The notes under the pieces are model-generated. The model searched no databases. It had not been told where the DNA came from and saw nothing but the letters and a program-made list of their open reading frames with translations. From Lingula anatina (Eukaryota; Brachiopoda; Lingulata; Lingulida; Lingulidae): a stretch of DNA of 64,000 nucleotides. The DNA lies in the NCBI RefSeq assembly GCF_001039355.2, contig NW_019775402.1, positions 135,611-199,610 on the forward strand, given 5' to 3'. Of the stretch, positions 48,685 to 62,080 are shown in pieces; within the stretch, counting starts at the first letter, position 1; each line of letters begins with the position of its first letter. Made by a program: the position numbers and the translations under genes.

Positions 48685-51600
48685 ATCATAATGCCAAATA
48701 TGAGACAAATGATGCATTTAAACGCAGAGACCTTTCTTTAAAAAAAGCGCCGCCTGTGTCAAGTACAGATACCCCCCACCCCCTTCAAACATCTCATGAA
48801 TATATTTAATGGCAGCACCATAAAATCGTCTCAAAAATAAAAATATATAAGTAAGTTTCGGGAATTTTATAATTAAAGAAACCACGTCACCACATAGAAA
48901 TTACACTTTTTAAAGCCGTCTCAAAAATTAAAATATAAGCAAGTTTCGGCAATCTTATAATTGAAGAAACAACATGCACGACTCCACATAGAAATTACAC
49001 TTGTTAAAAGTGCAATAGAAACCCTCACCGCGGTATCCCTTTCAAGTGATGTCCCTGACATAGGGAACCTGGTACATGTACCTCACATACCCTAGATAGT
49101 CGTACTTCCATTTCTGAAACGATCTTCTTGGCAGTTCATGGTCAACAGTGTGTCAGAACGATAATTTTTGGGTGAGATTAAAAGAAAGGGAAGTCGTACA
49201 TGTTTACACGACAGTCTTCGGTCAGTAAGGACAATTTTGTTTGGGTATTTATTTATTCAGTTCGCACGATTTTATTCCCGCCTAAGGTCACGAGGTGGAA
49301 AACAACAAACATTTTTTAAGAATTAAAGTTTATAGCAAGTTCACACAGTTCTTGCTTTTCTGTGTGTCTCAAATACGAAACCGTGTTAAGCCCTAAAGTC
49401 CCTTAAACAACATAAGTTATCAAAAGTCGAGGGGTATTCCTGTAATTTAAACGCAACTGAAATATAAGACTAAAATTAATTATTATCTCCCATGGGTAAT
49501 TTTATAGAAAATGCATATAAATTAATTTGATAGCCCCTTCCGGAGATACCCGAAGTGTACTTCCAATCATGGGATTTTATACTTTGATAACAGCAAGTTA
49601 TGAAATACTGTTTGCTTCAAGTGGTATAATCAATTCTTACAGCGCACAACTGACGGATAGCCCCTGTGCGGTTTCCAAAACAACGGGTTCTCTTGCTCAT
49701 CATGAAGTCAACAATTTCAAAGCAGCAATTAAGAGTGAGTCTTGAAAAATGTGCGGGTTGTCCGTTACCTAAGACCATATTACCTTTATATCCCCGATAA
49801 AGATTTTGCACCTTGCTGTTGCCAATTATAGAAAAAAAAATACGAGCATATCCACGGTATCAGTTACAAGTATTGGAATTGCAGTGTCAAGGAATAGCGT
49901 CAGTTCTACAAAATTGATTTGTGACAGGCGTGAAAGAAGAAACAGCCCTTTTACAAGAATTATTTCGTTATTTAACAGGCGTGAATTGCAAATTTTTTCA
50001 TGCTGTCTTTGTCACTGACGCGGAAACTCCTAAATGCGTCAATTTTTCACTTAAATGTTTGAAAGCTTGTCGGGGAATGGACGACTTGAGTTAGGTTTAT
50101 AACTACATCGCTGATTTTTTAATGCAAAATGCATCAAAAATGCATCAGTCTTTTTATTGTCATGGAATACGATAAGGATTGCTTTTTTTCTCTCTGAGCA
50201 CTCGCTACGAAGTCTATGGTGTCTGGAGCAGAAAGAGGAAAATTTCTCCCCAAAAGGCAATGCATAAAAGCTGCTGGCGTCGTGCCATACAAATCAATGT
50301 ATTTTCCGTTGCGCAGTTTCTTTGGTGTGAATGGGTAGAAACTTTGTTGGACAATAACTAAGAACAGACTGGCGTTTTACTTTGCCTGTAGTAAGATGCA
50401 CACATGAAAATATGCTTTCTTGATCCATTTTTCTGTTGATTATCGAATTTTCACTTTGAAATCAATGGTTCTTCACTTTCAAATGATGCGATTCTTCCGA
50501 AACGCTTTTTTCTGTTGATAAAGAACGCAACTTAAAGAGGCAATTATCGGTTTGTATCAACGTAAGTCTTCTCGCTTTACTCTGTCCGAAAAACGGCCAC
50601 ATATTTCTTGGCAAGTCATTTTCCTGAAATGTTAACTCACGTGTAAACGGCGCCTCTCCGTCTTGATCAAAGGAGAAAACCTGTTAAGAGGTCTGACATA
50701 GACAAATTACTGGCAAGGTGAAACTAAGGTTGGTTTATGTAAGCTTAAAGCAAACTTTTGTTGGTCTTACCAAACATTTGACTCATAGGGTCTTGCGGCT
50801 CACTGTTTTTTTTTTTTTTTTTTTTTTTTTTTTCATTATACAGATTTAATCGAATAAAATAAAATGACAACGTTGAGTCATAGTTCTATGTGCGCGTTTG
50901 TTTAACCAAGGTTACACAATATCTTTATCATTTATCGTTGATTAATTTATGTTTTAATAATACATTTGGATTCGTATGTTTTATGTCCGTAAATATCCTC
51001 TGGTAATGTTCCATTGCGGCACAGTGTTATAATTTGCATTGTTAGACTTTTAAAAATGTTGTATAAACCATTACACAAGTTTCCTTTAATTTGCAGTAGA
51101 CCTAATGATATTTTCTTCTAGGAAACATGCATCAAAAAGACATTGGACGTACATTTTTGCCCTAGTTATCAGGAAAATATCCCATTAGGCCACACAAAAA
51201 TCATCAGTTGGTTAACGAGAGCGACCGCCCCTAATTTTGAGGAAATCCATTTTTTTCCCGCACATATGCTTTTAAATAGAATAGTGCATTGAGTATTGGT
51301 TTGGTAAGTGGGGAAAATGTACAATTTACATCAGGAAAACTTGTTTCAAGTTCAATACTAAACTACACTATGGATTTGCACGCCCCCCCCCCCTTGAAAA
51401 ATATATAAAACGCCTTAAAAAACGCCGAACGACTTAAAAATGTACTTGCTGCGTTCTTCTCATATTATAAAAAAACAAATAATAAATATAATATTACATT
51501 CAGACTTATGATCCTGTTTACAGAGTCACCACTCGTCAACCAACTTATCAGTTTAGCTAGGCCATACATGTATGTTTGATGTGGCTGGTTGTCGTGGAAA

Positions 51601-52140
51601 TTCAACTCAACCCCTCCCCCCCCCCACCCCCCCCCAAGTAGCGTTCTGCAGAAAAAAAACGGCAATTTGGGTGCTATCACTTAAAAGCTTAAAAAACGTA
51701 GCATTGATCAAATATTTCTGCATCAAATTATTACGTAAAGACGAATTTGCACCAGGCAAAATGTTTACACACTGCCTTCACAAACCTAAAAAAACGATTA
51801 TCATTTCAATGTCAATATTCCACAATAATATCTCATAAGAGGTAGATCACAAACTAATGTTAAAAGGTGACACCAAGCTGCAGCCTATATTCAACAATCT
51901 AATTGCAAATCGTCGAGCTCTAAATGTGTCTCATTCATGAATTCATCAATTGGTTTTCAATTTGTTCCCTATTTGCGTGTCTCTGCCTTCCTTCACGCCA
52001 TTATTCTTACATTAATGTATTATTTTATTCATTCATTACGTCACGTATTATTCATTAATTTCTTTTTGAACGTATTTAAAACTCGATTTTATTAAAAGTA
52101 TAAATATACGCAATCAATCACACGCACGCGCGCGCAGGCG

Positions 52141-52174
<34 letters not shown>

Positions 52175-52960
52175 CTTCAAGAGTTCACGGAACTAACTGC
52201 AAGGCTTGACCACGTTGCTAATCCCTTGAAACTCCGGAAACATCTTTTATTCCAGGAAGATAAATTGGAGAGACATGGCGTGTAGGCTGAGCATTATGGT
52301 TGCTATGGCAACTNACTGAAATAGATTACTGAATTGTAAGTTTATAGGTGAAAACTAGTGAGGTCAAATTTTGCTGAAATGTTTTCCTGGCTCCTCTCTG
52401 AAGAAATGCGGTTTATCTGTTTTCTGGGAAAATAGGGAAAATTAAAAAAAAAAACGCAAAAAGTAACCTTTTGCTGAATTTAAAATCCACGTAGCCTATG
52501 TTTTAAAATATCGTGAGATATCTAGAGTCAAATGTTAGCAATTCAACGTATTTTTCGGCATTTCTGAATCGTATTATATACAGATGGGTCAAAGCATACT
52601 GGAGAAGATGTTAAGTGGTGGTAAATTTTATACTGAACTTGTACTATGAAAAAGTAGCTGATAATTGTATCAAGAGTCAAGATTCGCACAATTTCCTCAT
52701 TTGAAAAAAAAAAACTGTACAAGACAAGCATCTTTCAACTGTGATTGATAAAGTGAAAACATTGTTGCTTGTATTCCCACCGTTACTACACGAACAGACA
52801 GAAAAAAAAGAAGACCTGCATGTTGCATCATTTAAAACGCCTACATTTATTTGTGCTCTGCACAACAAGGCTTTTCCCATGACCAGCCTAGCATTAATCT
52901 GTGACCGTACAACTGACGTAACTACAAACTCGATTGCATGGCTATCCCCATCGTTTCATT
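48685..52960. other. Gene-free stretch
   Basis: I see no supported gene. Contents are AT-rich DNA, poly-T near 50811-50833, C-runs near 51381 and 51611, a single N at 52314, and an alternating CG/CA tract at 52120-52171. Short ORFs such as the one at 49527-49745 have no recognisable domain. Confidence 0.45.
52120..52171. repeat. Alternating purine-pyrimidine tract (CG)n(CA)n
   Basis: CACACGCACGCGCGCGCAGG continues with CG and then CA repeats for about 50 bp. Such tracts favour Z-DNA and vary in length between alleles. Confidence 0.85.
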
Positions 52961-53044
52961 GTGTTGTCTAGCATGTCATATGAAAGTTATGAAATCTCTT
53001 GTCTCTCAGGATTTCATATTTTTACATGACATGCCAGACAACAC
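52961..53044. ncRNA. Candidate hairpin RNA (pre-miRNA-like) or small inverted repeat
   Basis: The 5' arm GTGTTGTCTAGCATGTCAT continues to 52996 and pairs with 53010-53044. About 30 of 36 positions match over a 13-base loop. The length (84 nt) and mismatch pattern fit a microRNA precursor. A small foldback element would look similar, and I do not recognise the arm as a known miRNA. Confidence 0.35.
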
Positions 53045-53851
53045 TCGGAAGGTGACGGAAATGTATTTTAAAAGGTTTGAACATTAGAATGTAACCTGGG
53101 GTTATCACACCTGAGGTACAATCCATTTGGGATCTCTGTACGTATGAATGATCCCAAAGAGGTCTAAAGCCCCTGGGTTTGCGACCGCTTGTAAGACGAA
53201 TTTCTGTCTACTACCACCGCTTTAAAAGTGGACTCTTCTTTTTGCTATTTGGAAAGGAGTGCACATTTTTAAGTACACACTCTTTAAACAGACTTTCCAC
53301 ATTTGGCTGATTTAACATGTAATTAATGGACATGTTTTTGTTGATGCATACAGTACACCCAAACCTTCCATCAGGTCTAATGAAGTTGGGACGTGTATAG
53401 AAAAGAAACGTTTAAAAATAACACCACAGAGAACATTACTCATTAATTCGCCTTTTTGGTGATTTGCGTGGAAGTAAAATAGAAGTATACTGTATATAAC
53501 AATGAAGTTGCATCCAGGTTTATTCTTTTGTATTCATCTCCAATTCTTTTATTCACCCCAAGAAACAACAACGGCGGTTTTATTCGACCTCAGGCCGTTC
53601 GTGCCCAAAACTTAATAATTAATCATAATCATTTCGGAAAGGGTCAAATTTTCACGATGTAAAAGTATCTTAAAATAGGTACTTTGTGCCAAACAAAACG
53701 CATAACAGTAACTTTTATTCGTCATACATAGGCATTAAAAGTAAAACAGGCTTATTAACGGCTTTTAACGGATTCTGCTAATTAAATCAACTACTTGAAA
53801 GCTGTGCGGTTTTATGTTTCTGTTCGTAGAGAAGCACACGAAAAAGAAAAG

Positions 53852-56236
53852 ATGGAGCTGGCACGCACTCGCAGATTTTTAACATCATGTATCATGATCT
53901 TTTCCTGCATCAACAAAGGTCCGGCTACGGCCATTCTCGTGACCAGCTCACCAACAGCGGTTGCCACGCAGCAGCCTGCAACAACTGACCATGTCCATCT
54001 CCTTCTCCAAGTCCAAAACTACCTCCTCCAACTGCAGTCCACTGCTGTCGACCACAAACAGCTTCTGATGACCGTCAAGGACAAAATAAACGACCTTAAG
54101 GCCACCGACGAGTACCTGAGACAAAACCTGACCCAACAAGGGCAAACCATCAATCTTCAGTCCAAAAAGCAGCAAGAAAAGCTCGATGTTGTCGATCAGA
54201 AAACTGTAAACATAACAGAAATTTTGAAAGATCTGGAGACGGCCATATCTGAATTGCAGAATGGAACAATCAAGCAACGAATAATTACAAAAACAATCGA
54301 AAAAGAGTTGTCCTTTTTGTCCAACAATTTGACCAGTTTTCAAACAGTTCTCGAAGGACAGGTTCAACAAAATAATCGACAGGAAGCGCAGATGAAAATC
54401 ATGGAACTTGCTCTTCAGCATCAACTGTCTCTGATTACAAAACTGGAAGAAAAGGGTGCCACTTTGACATCTACTGTTAATAACTTGACAGACGCGGGCG
54501 TGTGTAAGTCAACGTTTCTTGTTTTATAATTTGACTGCCTCGTCCTATTCTTCTCTGCGTGTTCATGGCATAAAAATTAGTTTGCGTGTTAGTTGAGCGT
54601 TTCTTACCTTATAATATGAATGCCTCTTCATATTCTTCACTATTTCTTTCCATGACATAAGCATCAGATGACAGATGTTAATTATACAAGTTATGAAATT
54701 ATATGTCGGGATTTCAAGTGTTGTGCAGTGTCATCGTGATATACCAAGTGTACCATGTCGACCAAACAGCATTAAAAGCATTTAGGCCTAAATGGCAAAC
54801 ATGCACACGATAAACAAAAAAAATTATTTACTTATTCATCTAATTTGATGTTTCTCTTTTACTCACGCCCAATTTGAAAAAAAAAAAACAACAACTTAAT
54901 ACATAGTAGATTTATTCACAAATTAATTTGGTTTTTTCTTTTCAGTTGGATTTACCAGATATGGGACGTCATTATATCGGCTGGTCAACGTGGCCGCAAC
55001 GTGGGCTGAAGCAGAAGTCAACTGTCAGTTGCTACATCCCGAGGCCCACCTTGCCACTGTGGAGAGCGAGAACGAAAATAAATTTATACTGGGTCTCATC
55101 AAGAAAGAAAAAAGTAGGCGTTGTTAAGCTGAGCATTAATGCAACTGCATTTTAATTAAAATCGATTATTCACAGTTTTAATAGATGAATAAATAGTATC
55201 AGGCGTCAACGAAACTTGTCAGAGGATGACACTGTGGACAGCGATGACGAAAATATATTTATACTGGGTCTCACCAATTTGAAGTGATGTTTGCAGCATC
55301 ATAGATAGTTTTATTCTTGATGATGAATTTAAATTGCTGGCCATAATATGCTATTTTGATCTTATATAAGCAATTTCTGACGGAGGAAAGATATCTCACC
55401 CTTAATTCAGTTGGCCTAAGGTTTGATAAGAATGTTCTTATATGAAAATGTAACCTTTTTTACGATTTATTTAACCATTTTTTACACAAGAACACTCAAA
55501 ACCTTTTCCATTGTTCATATACATATAAGTGATGCATACAGTCAGTGCATTATACTGGGTACATGTATAGGCGACTATAGAGCCATTTGCAATGCTACAC
55601 AGACATACATTTTTTTACGGGTGTTTTAATCTTACATTTTTTTATTGCGACATCGCATATCAAACAAAATATTTTTTTAAATAATGGTTTGGCTAGAGCG
55701 CCATCTGTTAAGCGGCTGACAATTTCATTAATGCTGCCGCTCGACAATGTACCTTCGTCAATTAACCCAGTCTCTTACCACGCGTACGTTGTCATGGTAT
55801 TTCACGTGTCGTCGTGGTATTTCACTGTTTCGTTTACGCTTATCTTTTGTTAGTCGTCAATTTTCAAAAATAAAAAAAAAAAAAGAAAAGAAACAAACAA
55901 ACAAACAAAGAGAAAATGCAGTAGTAAGGGAATAAGGCTTAGTCTCATTCATATTATTATCAAGTGATAACTCTCAGAAAAAGGTACAGTTTGATACTTC
56001 TTTTTTCTTTGTGTATATTTGTAGAAGTCACATGGTTTGGAGGAAGTGATGCGGTGACCGAGGGCCAGTGGAGATGGTGGAATAAAAAACTCTTCACATA
56101 CACAAACTGGGGAGCTGGACAACCAGACGACCATAAAACCGGAGAGGACTGTGTAGACATACTGACAGACGGCAAATGGAATGATTCCCCTTGCAACTAT
56201 AAGCGACCTTTTATATGTGAGATCGATTCTGCATAG
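53852..56236 (+). CDS. Secreted coiled-coil C-type lectin 1 (3 exons)
   Basis: Exons are 53852-54503, 54946-55113 and 56025-56236, all junctions phase 1, giving 343 aa. I chose the ATG at 53852 because its position matches the starts of lectins 2 and 3. Residues 1-27 are a weak signal peptide (TSCIMIFSCINKGPATA). Residues 40-215 form a long amphipathic coiled coil with N-glycosylation sequons (NLT, NIT), suited to trimer or other oligomer formation. Residues 218-343 are a C-type lectin domain: LYRLVNVAATWAEAEVNC, TWFGGSD, the ligand motif QPD near 56130, WND, and closing cysteines in SPCNY and FICEI. QPD usually indicates galactose-type, calcium-dependent binding. Expected role: binding of microbial glycans in haemolymph or mucus. 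Exon 2 ends in a shorter loop than in lectin 2. Confidence 0.85.
55230..55290 (+). pseudogene. Degenerate copy of the end of lectin exon 2
   Basis: In intron 2 of lectin 1, CACTGTGGACAGCGATGACG and the following ATTTATACTGGGTCTCACC repeat the last 50 bases of exon 2 (CACTGTGGAGAGCGAGAACG). No acceptor precedes it and no donor follows. It looks like a partial internal duplication. Confidence 0.6.
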
Positions 56237-58175
56237 TAGCCTACACATTGCGGTAAATATGTGGCAGCAGTGATAAATGGCAACGGGGTAGTGACTTTGA
56301 CATTGTTTCTCAATCGCTAAAAAAGTATTTTCATTTTGAGTTACGAATGACTTGTAATGTAAGTCCCTGTAGCCCCAAGTCTGATATACTGCTGATAACT
56401 TCGAGTACAGTTTGGGTGTTTTCTGAAATGATTAAAAAAGTGTTCGTTTCAATACTTAATGTATTTCCTTTTTTCATTCATAGATGTTCTAACTACTCCT
56501 AAACGTACAGTTTTGGAATGATTTATACAGTGCCCCTCTTAATACTTAATGTATTAGTTGTTTTTAGCATTCACAGATGTTCTACCTTCTCTTAAAACTG
56601 GGTGAAGACGTTTTTAATTTTGTATGGAACTTGGGAGTTGATATAAAGATTAAGTGATATATAAAGCAAATGAACAACAGGCGACCTCTCATTTGAATAA
56701 GAATCAAAATTTGATTCCGGCACTATGTACATCACAAAAATAATATTAAAATAAGAAAGGTAGAAAATAAATGAGAGATTATAATAAAAACAAATTCACA
56801 ACATTATTACATTGCATATTTAAAAAGAAAGTTTCAATTTAATTAAATGCGAACTCCTTAGAAGCTCGTCTGAAATTTGTGCTTTTTTGTATTGATTTCT
56901 GTAATGACTCCTCCACGCTCTTTGAGTGAACGAATAAACAAATATTTCCCCTATTCGTTTGCGAGTTAAACTCGATCCCGTGTAGGTCCTAGCAGTTTTT
57001 AGCGCGAGTCTTAGTCGTTAATATCCTACTAAACATCCAGTAACAGCGTAAACTGTTCATAAGTTTGATAGTTTCAACACACAGCTAAACTACTGTACAC
57101 AAGCTGAAAAATCCCTACCATAGCAAATCGCCACAAGCCACCCATGAAAACAAATGGTGGAGGAGGAGGGGGGCGGCCCGCTCAGAATTGATAGCATCTA
57201 CTAACATCAGTGCGATGAAAGTCTCTGACTATGTTCTTAGTCGGGCAAAAGCTATCAAATGGCAGGTCTTCTATGTCAAGAGCTGACAGTAATGTTTTTT
57301 TTTTAGATAATAAAAAGACGTGAATTTTTTTTACTGAATTTAAAACTTAAATATCGGGAGGTCGGCAATTTGGTGCTTTATTTTGCTACTTCTAGAACGT
57401 GTAATTTGCGGAATTACCTGAATCAAGATACAATGTTCAAAAACAACTACAGCTGTTAGTCATATGTTAGGTTGTCTGACTATGAATAAGACATTAGGAT
57501 CAGTACTCTGCCAATTTAAATGTGGAATACCACTGCTGAGACTAGAGACTGGCAGCTACGAGGGGAAAGAGGCTTCGTCCCACCTTTGAAATTGTGTGAT
57601 AAGAACATGGTTGAGGATGAGCTTCATTTCCTGTGGTATGTCCTCTATACGAGGACATAGGATGTACGATTCTGGGAGACTTGAACTGTAATTATGTTGA
57701 CAGGGAAGATTTATCTAAAATACTAATAGACTTAATTGTAAATATACCTAAAGACATGGCATTTTATTTAAAGAACAGTTTTAGTTTAAGGCAGTCAGTG
57801 CTATTCACGGCTCAAGAGTTGAGTGTACCATAAATGATAGTATTTGATGAGTTATAAATTCAATCTTATAGTTTTCTGTTTTGTTTTGTTTCTGATATAT
57901 GCACACATTTCGGAGGCTTGTAGGCCAATGAGGCCGGGTGATTTGTATTTCTATATCACATGTCACGTTAATAAATATATAAATAAATACTATTCTATAA
58001 TGCAAAGGTTTTTAATTCATTAACCATCTATAATCACGTAGTAGTATTAATTGAAACCATTTTAATAAACTCATTTACTAGTTTTTATTTATCATCAATT
58101 CCTTCACTTGTTTGTTTTCTAATGATCAACGATCAGTTTGACATCAACATTTTAATCAGGATATCGTAAGTTAAA

Positions 58176-58233
<58 letters not shown>

Positions 58234-58878
58234 TTGACATCCCCATTTATCATCTCTTTGAGCTAGTTGGAAAATTATGAACATTTTGACCCGGGTTTCA
58301 TTAGAAGAACAACACAAGTGTTTTTCTTTCACAAAATCAACTTTCCGACATTGTTGCTACAAGTTGCTACATAAATCCTTTTTATTATGGAGCATTATCA
58401 CAAATCATAAATAAGATTTTTAATAACATTCCAATCAGTTAACATCAGAGCATTGGATACAAAATGAACCACGTATGGTAACAGTAGCATGTGCAATTAA
58501 GTTTTCAATTTATATCTTAGTGTGTTGATACACCAAGCGAATATATTATGTTGACACTCTTGATTATAATGAAAAACAAAATGAGATTTTTTTCTCACTG
58601 TTTGGTTGGCACATTTGAGACGTGTATTCCTGTATGTTCTTAAATGTACCTAGCACCATACACTGTTCAAACCCTGACTGTCTCCCTCCGTTTGTTTATA
58701 AGAAAACTTCACAACATTCAAGAAAGATAACTCTGTCTGACGAACTTTTAATTTAATATTTCATCGAAATGTGTTGGCAAGTTAGTATATAATGACAGCA
58801 GCATTAATAAAAAGGCACCCAGACATACGCTGCCGAAATAGTCGGACACACGTGTATATAGAAAACTAATCATATCAA
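56237..58878. other. Intergenic DNA between lectins 1 and 2
   Basis: No gene is recognised. It contains a decayed LINE fragment at about 57500-57800 and a (TC)n(AC)n microsatellite at about 58175-58232. The microsatellite has a counterpart before lectin 3 (61336-61373), so the intergenic DNA was duplicated with the genes. Confidence 0.5.
57500..57800 (+). mobile_element. Decayed LINE 3' fragment
   Basis: Broken frames read FKCGIPLLRLETGSYEGKR, then VEDELHFL and PLYED. This is the small C-terminal segment found at the end of many animal LINE reverse transcriptases (pattern KFRCG-LRIETGRY-EDE-HFL-CPLY). Stops and frameshifts interrupt it and no other LINE parts are visible. Confidence 0.5.
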
Positions 58879-60542
58879 ATGGAAACCATGCGTTCTGCGA
58901 TGTGTTTGATGGTATGCCTCTTGATCGTGGTTTGTTCCATTGGCTGCCAGGCACAATTGCCTCCATCCGGTTCCAGCAATCCTCAGCAGCCTTTAACAGC
59001 ATCGGACCACGTCCATCTCCTTCTCCAAGTTCAGAACTACCTCCTCCAGCTGCAGTCCACTGCTGCCGACCACAAACAGCTTCTGGTGACCGTTAAGGAC
59101 AAAATAAATGGCCTTAGGACGACCGACGAGTACCTGAGACAAAACCTGACACGGCAAGGACAAACCATCAGTCTTCAGTCCCAAAAGCAGCAAGAAAAGC
59201 TGGATGATGTCAATCAAAAGACGGTAAATCTAACAGACATTTTTGAATGATCTGGAGACGGCCATATCTGAATTGCAGAATGGAACAATTAAGCAACGAA
59301 TCATTACACAAACTATCGAAAAAGAGTTGACCTTTATGTCCAAAAATTTGACCAGTTTTCAAACAGTCCTCGAAGGACAAGTTCAACAAACGAATCGACA
59401 GGAAGCGCAGATGAAAATCATGGAAATTGCTCTTCAACATCAGCTGTCTTTGATTACAAAACTGGAAGAAAAGGGTTCCACTTTGACGTCTACTGTTAAT
59501 AACTTGACAGACGCGGGCGTGTGTAAGTTCAACGTTTCTTGTTTTATAATATGACTGTCTCATCCTATTTTTCTCTGCGTGTTCATGGCATAAAAATTAG
59601 TTCGCGTGTTAGTTGAGCGTTTCTTATCTTATAATATGAATGTCTCTTCACATTCTTCTTTTATTTCTTTCCATGACATAAGCATCAGCTGATAACAGAT
59701 GATAATCATACAATTTATAAAATTGTATGTCGAGATTTCAAATGTTCTGCAATGTCATAGTGACAAATCAAGTGTACCACGTCTACCAAACAACCCTAAA
59801 ACCATATACGTGGCAAACGCGCTCTTGATAAACAAAGAACAATACATTCTGAGTAAACAATGGCTTTTTTCTAAATCATCAATTGTGTAATTCATTCATC
59901 TATTTTGATGTTTCTCTTTTACTCAGGCGCAATTTGAAAAAAACAACTTAATACATAGTAGATTTATTCATCTAATTAATTTGTTTTTTTTTTTCTTTTC
60001 AGTTGGATTTACCAGGTATGGGACGTCATTATATCGGCTGGTCAATGTGGCTGCAACGTGGGCTGAAGCAGAGATCTACTGTCAGTTGCTACATCCCGAG
60101 GCCCACCTTGCCACTGTGGAGAGCCAGAGCGAAAATAAATTTATACTGGGTCTCATCAAGAAGTACACCACGGGACCAAGTATGCATTTTTAAGCTGTGT
60201 TTGAAACAACGAAACATAGATTATTCACAGTTTTCTAATAGATGAACAAATAGTATCAGGCATCAACAAACCATGTTAGAGATATCTGCTAAAACTATTT
60301 GATTTGTGTCAATTTTCTTTGCAGGTCGTACGTGGCTGGGTGGGCACGATAAGGCCACCGAAGGTCAGTGGAAATGGTGGAATGGGAAGTCATTCACATA
60401 CACTAACTGGAGGCCAGGCCAACCTAATAACTATCAAACAGGGGAGGACTGTTTAAACACATGGGAAACCGGTGTTTGGAGCGATCTTCAATGCGACGCT
60501 AAGCATCCTTTTGTTTGTGAGATACACTCTATACACTTGTAG
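58879..60542 (+). pseudogene. Secreted coiled-coil C-type lectin 2, frameshifted
   Basis: Exons by homology are 58879-59522, 60003-60179 and 60325-60542, with intact GT-AG sites in phase 1. The signal peptide is good (MCLMVCLLIVVCSIGCQA). In the coiled coil, one extra T in a T-run near 59241, where lectins 1 and 3 read ATTTTGAAAG, shifts the frame to a stop at 59250, leaving 123 residues and no lectin domain. Downstream everything is undamaged: the CTLD carries RTWLGGHDKATEGQW, the ligand motif QPN (in place of QPD), WSD and closing cysteines. Either a recent null allele or a sequencing error in a homopolymer; if the base is an error, the gene encodes an intact lectin with a different ligand motif. 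Confidence 0.75.
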
Positions 60543-61332
60543 CTTAAGCTGCAACTCATATTTATACTGTAGCTGAAAATAGGAGATTGTGAACTTGATG
60601 TTGTTTATAATTGTTTAAGAAGATTTTTAATTCTTATTTTAAGTTACGAATTGTAATGTGAGTGGCCTCAAGTTTATAATACGAGTTGTTGACAGAGCTG
60701 TCTGAACAGTTTTGCAAGTTTTTTTGTCGTGGCTTAAACAGTGCTAGGTTTAAAAAGCAGTCTATCTCGGTTGATTTTACCCCAGTCAAATAAGTAATAG
60801 TAACGACAAACAACACCAAATTGCTTTTATTTTTCATTTGTGACTAATGAGCCCTATGAGACTATAGACGTTATACAAGTTGTAGATAGCCTGTAGTGCA
60901 GGTGATGTAGGCTACTAATAGGAACAACTAAAACAGGACATGTACACGTATAAAAGAAGCATTCAAAGGTTAGAAAACCAGTGGAAGTTTCTACACTCTA
61001 TCAAGGCCACAGATCGATTTTCATTAGATATTCATAGTAATCTTTGGCGATTTTATGAAATCTGCGCCTGGAAAAAGGTGTTAAAGAGTAGCCCTTTTCA
61101 CCATCTCTGGAGATAAGAGAATGCAGATAAACAAAGACATAGCGTATTAGTTTTAAAGGTCAATCATCATTTATAAAAAATGTAGTTTTTATATTTATCA
61201 TTAAAACCATTGCCATTCAAATATTTGGTTATTTGTCATTATTTCATTGATTTGTTTGTTTTATTCTCGCCAAAAGGAAGTTTTGAAAATAGAATTACCG
61301 CTCCCCTCTCATTCTCTATATGCTCACTAAAA

Positions 61333-61373
<41 letters not shown>

Positions 61374-62080
61374 TTTCACATACACTTTCACATGCACACA
61401 AGATATTATGCACTCTATCGTGAGCTTGTTGGTAAATATTGAACATTTTAACCCCGATGTCTTTAGAAAAACAACACAACGGTATTTTTCTTACAAAGAA
61501 GACACCTTTCCGTCATTGCTGCAACTTGAAGATACACAGACCGTTTCCTAATGGTACGTTATCATAGTTCATAAATGCGGTCTTGATAGTATTCCAATGA
61601 GTTGACATAGAGCCATGGGACATCAAATGAACCGTCTATGGTAACAGTAGCATGTGCCATAAAAATAAATTTTATTTTATATCTCAGTTTGATGATATAC
61701 CCAGCAAATACTGGTATATCATATTGATGATACTAACCATGATGAGATACTGAATGTAATATCTTTTCATCCATTGATAGGCACATTTCACCATTCCTGT
61801 TTGTCCTGTACTTAACCTATCAGTGCCTAGCCGTTTTCGCACCACCCTGCCTCTTGTCATCTGCATAGCTGTTTATCGGGAAACTTAGATAATTTTGACT
61901 CCAAACACCAAACTTTTAATTGAAAATTTTATCTGCACAACGTAAACATATGTATAATGATAGCAGCAGCAATAAAAAGACATCAAGACATGCGCCATAC
62001 ATGTAGCAAATTCACATGCGGTATAGTAAGCTTTGTCCGCCACGCATACAGGTATAGCAAATTAAACTGTATACTGCATA
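60543..62080. other. Intergenic DNA between lectins 2 and 3
   Basis: No gene is seen. A (CT)n(CA)n microsatellite is at 61336-61373. The flank from about 61200 resembles 58100-58880, which supports tandem duplication of the lectin unit. The 5' flanks of lectins 2 and 3 share features but no kappaB-like palindrome was noticed. Confidence 0.5.

Noticed and set aside
53948-54424. 158-residue minus-strand ORF over lectin 1 exon 1, with similar ones over lectins 2 and 3
   Set aside because: Antisense shadows of the coiled-coil exons. They recur only because those exons are duplicated.
54928-55155. ORF starting LDLPDMGRHYIGW-like text at lectin exon 2
   Set aside because: Wrong frame of exon 2. 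The phase-1 frame gives the lectin domain and joins exons 1 and 3.
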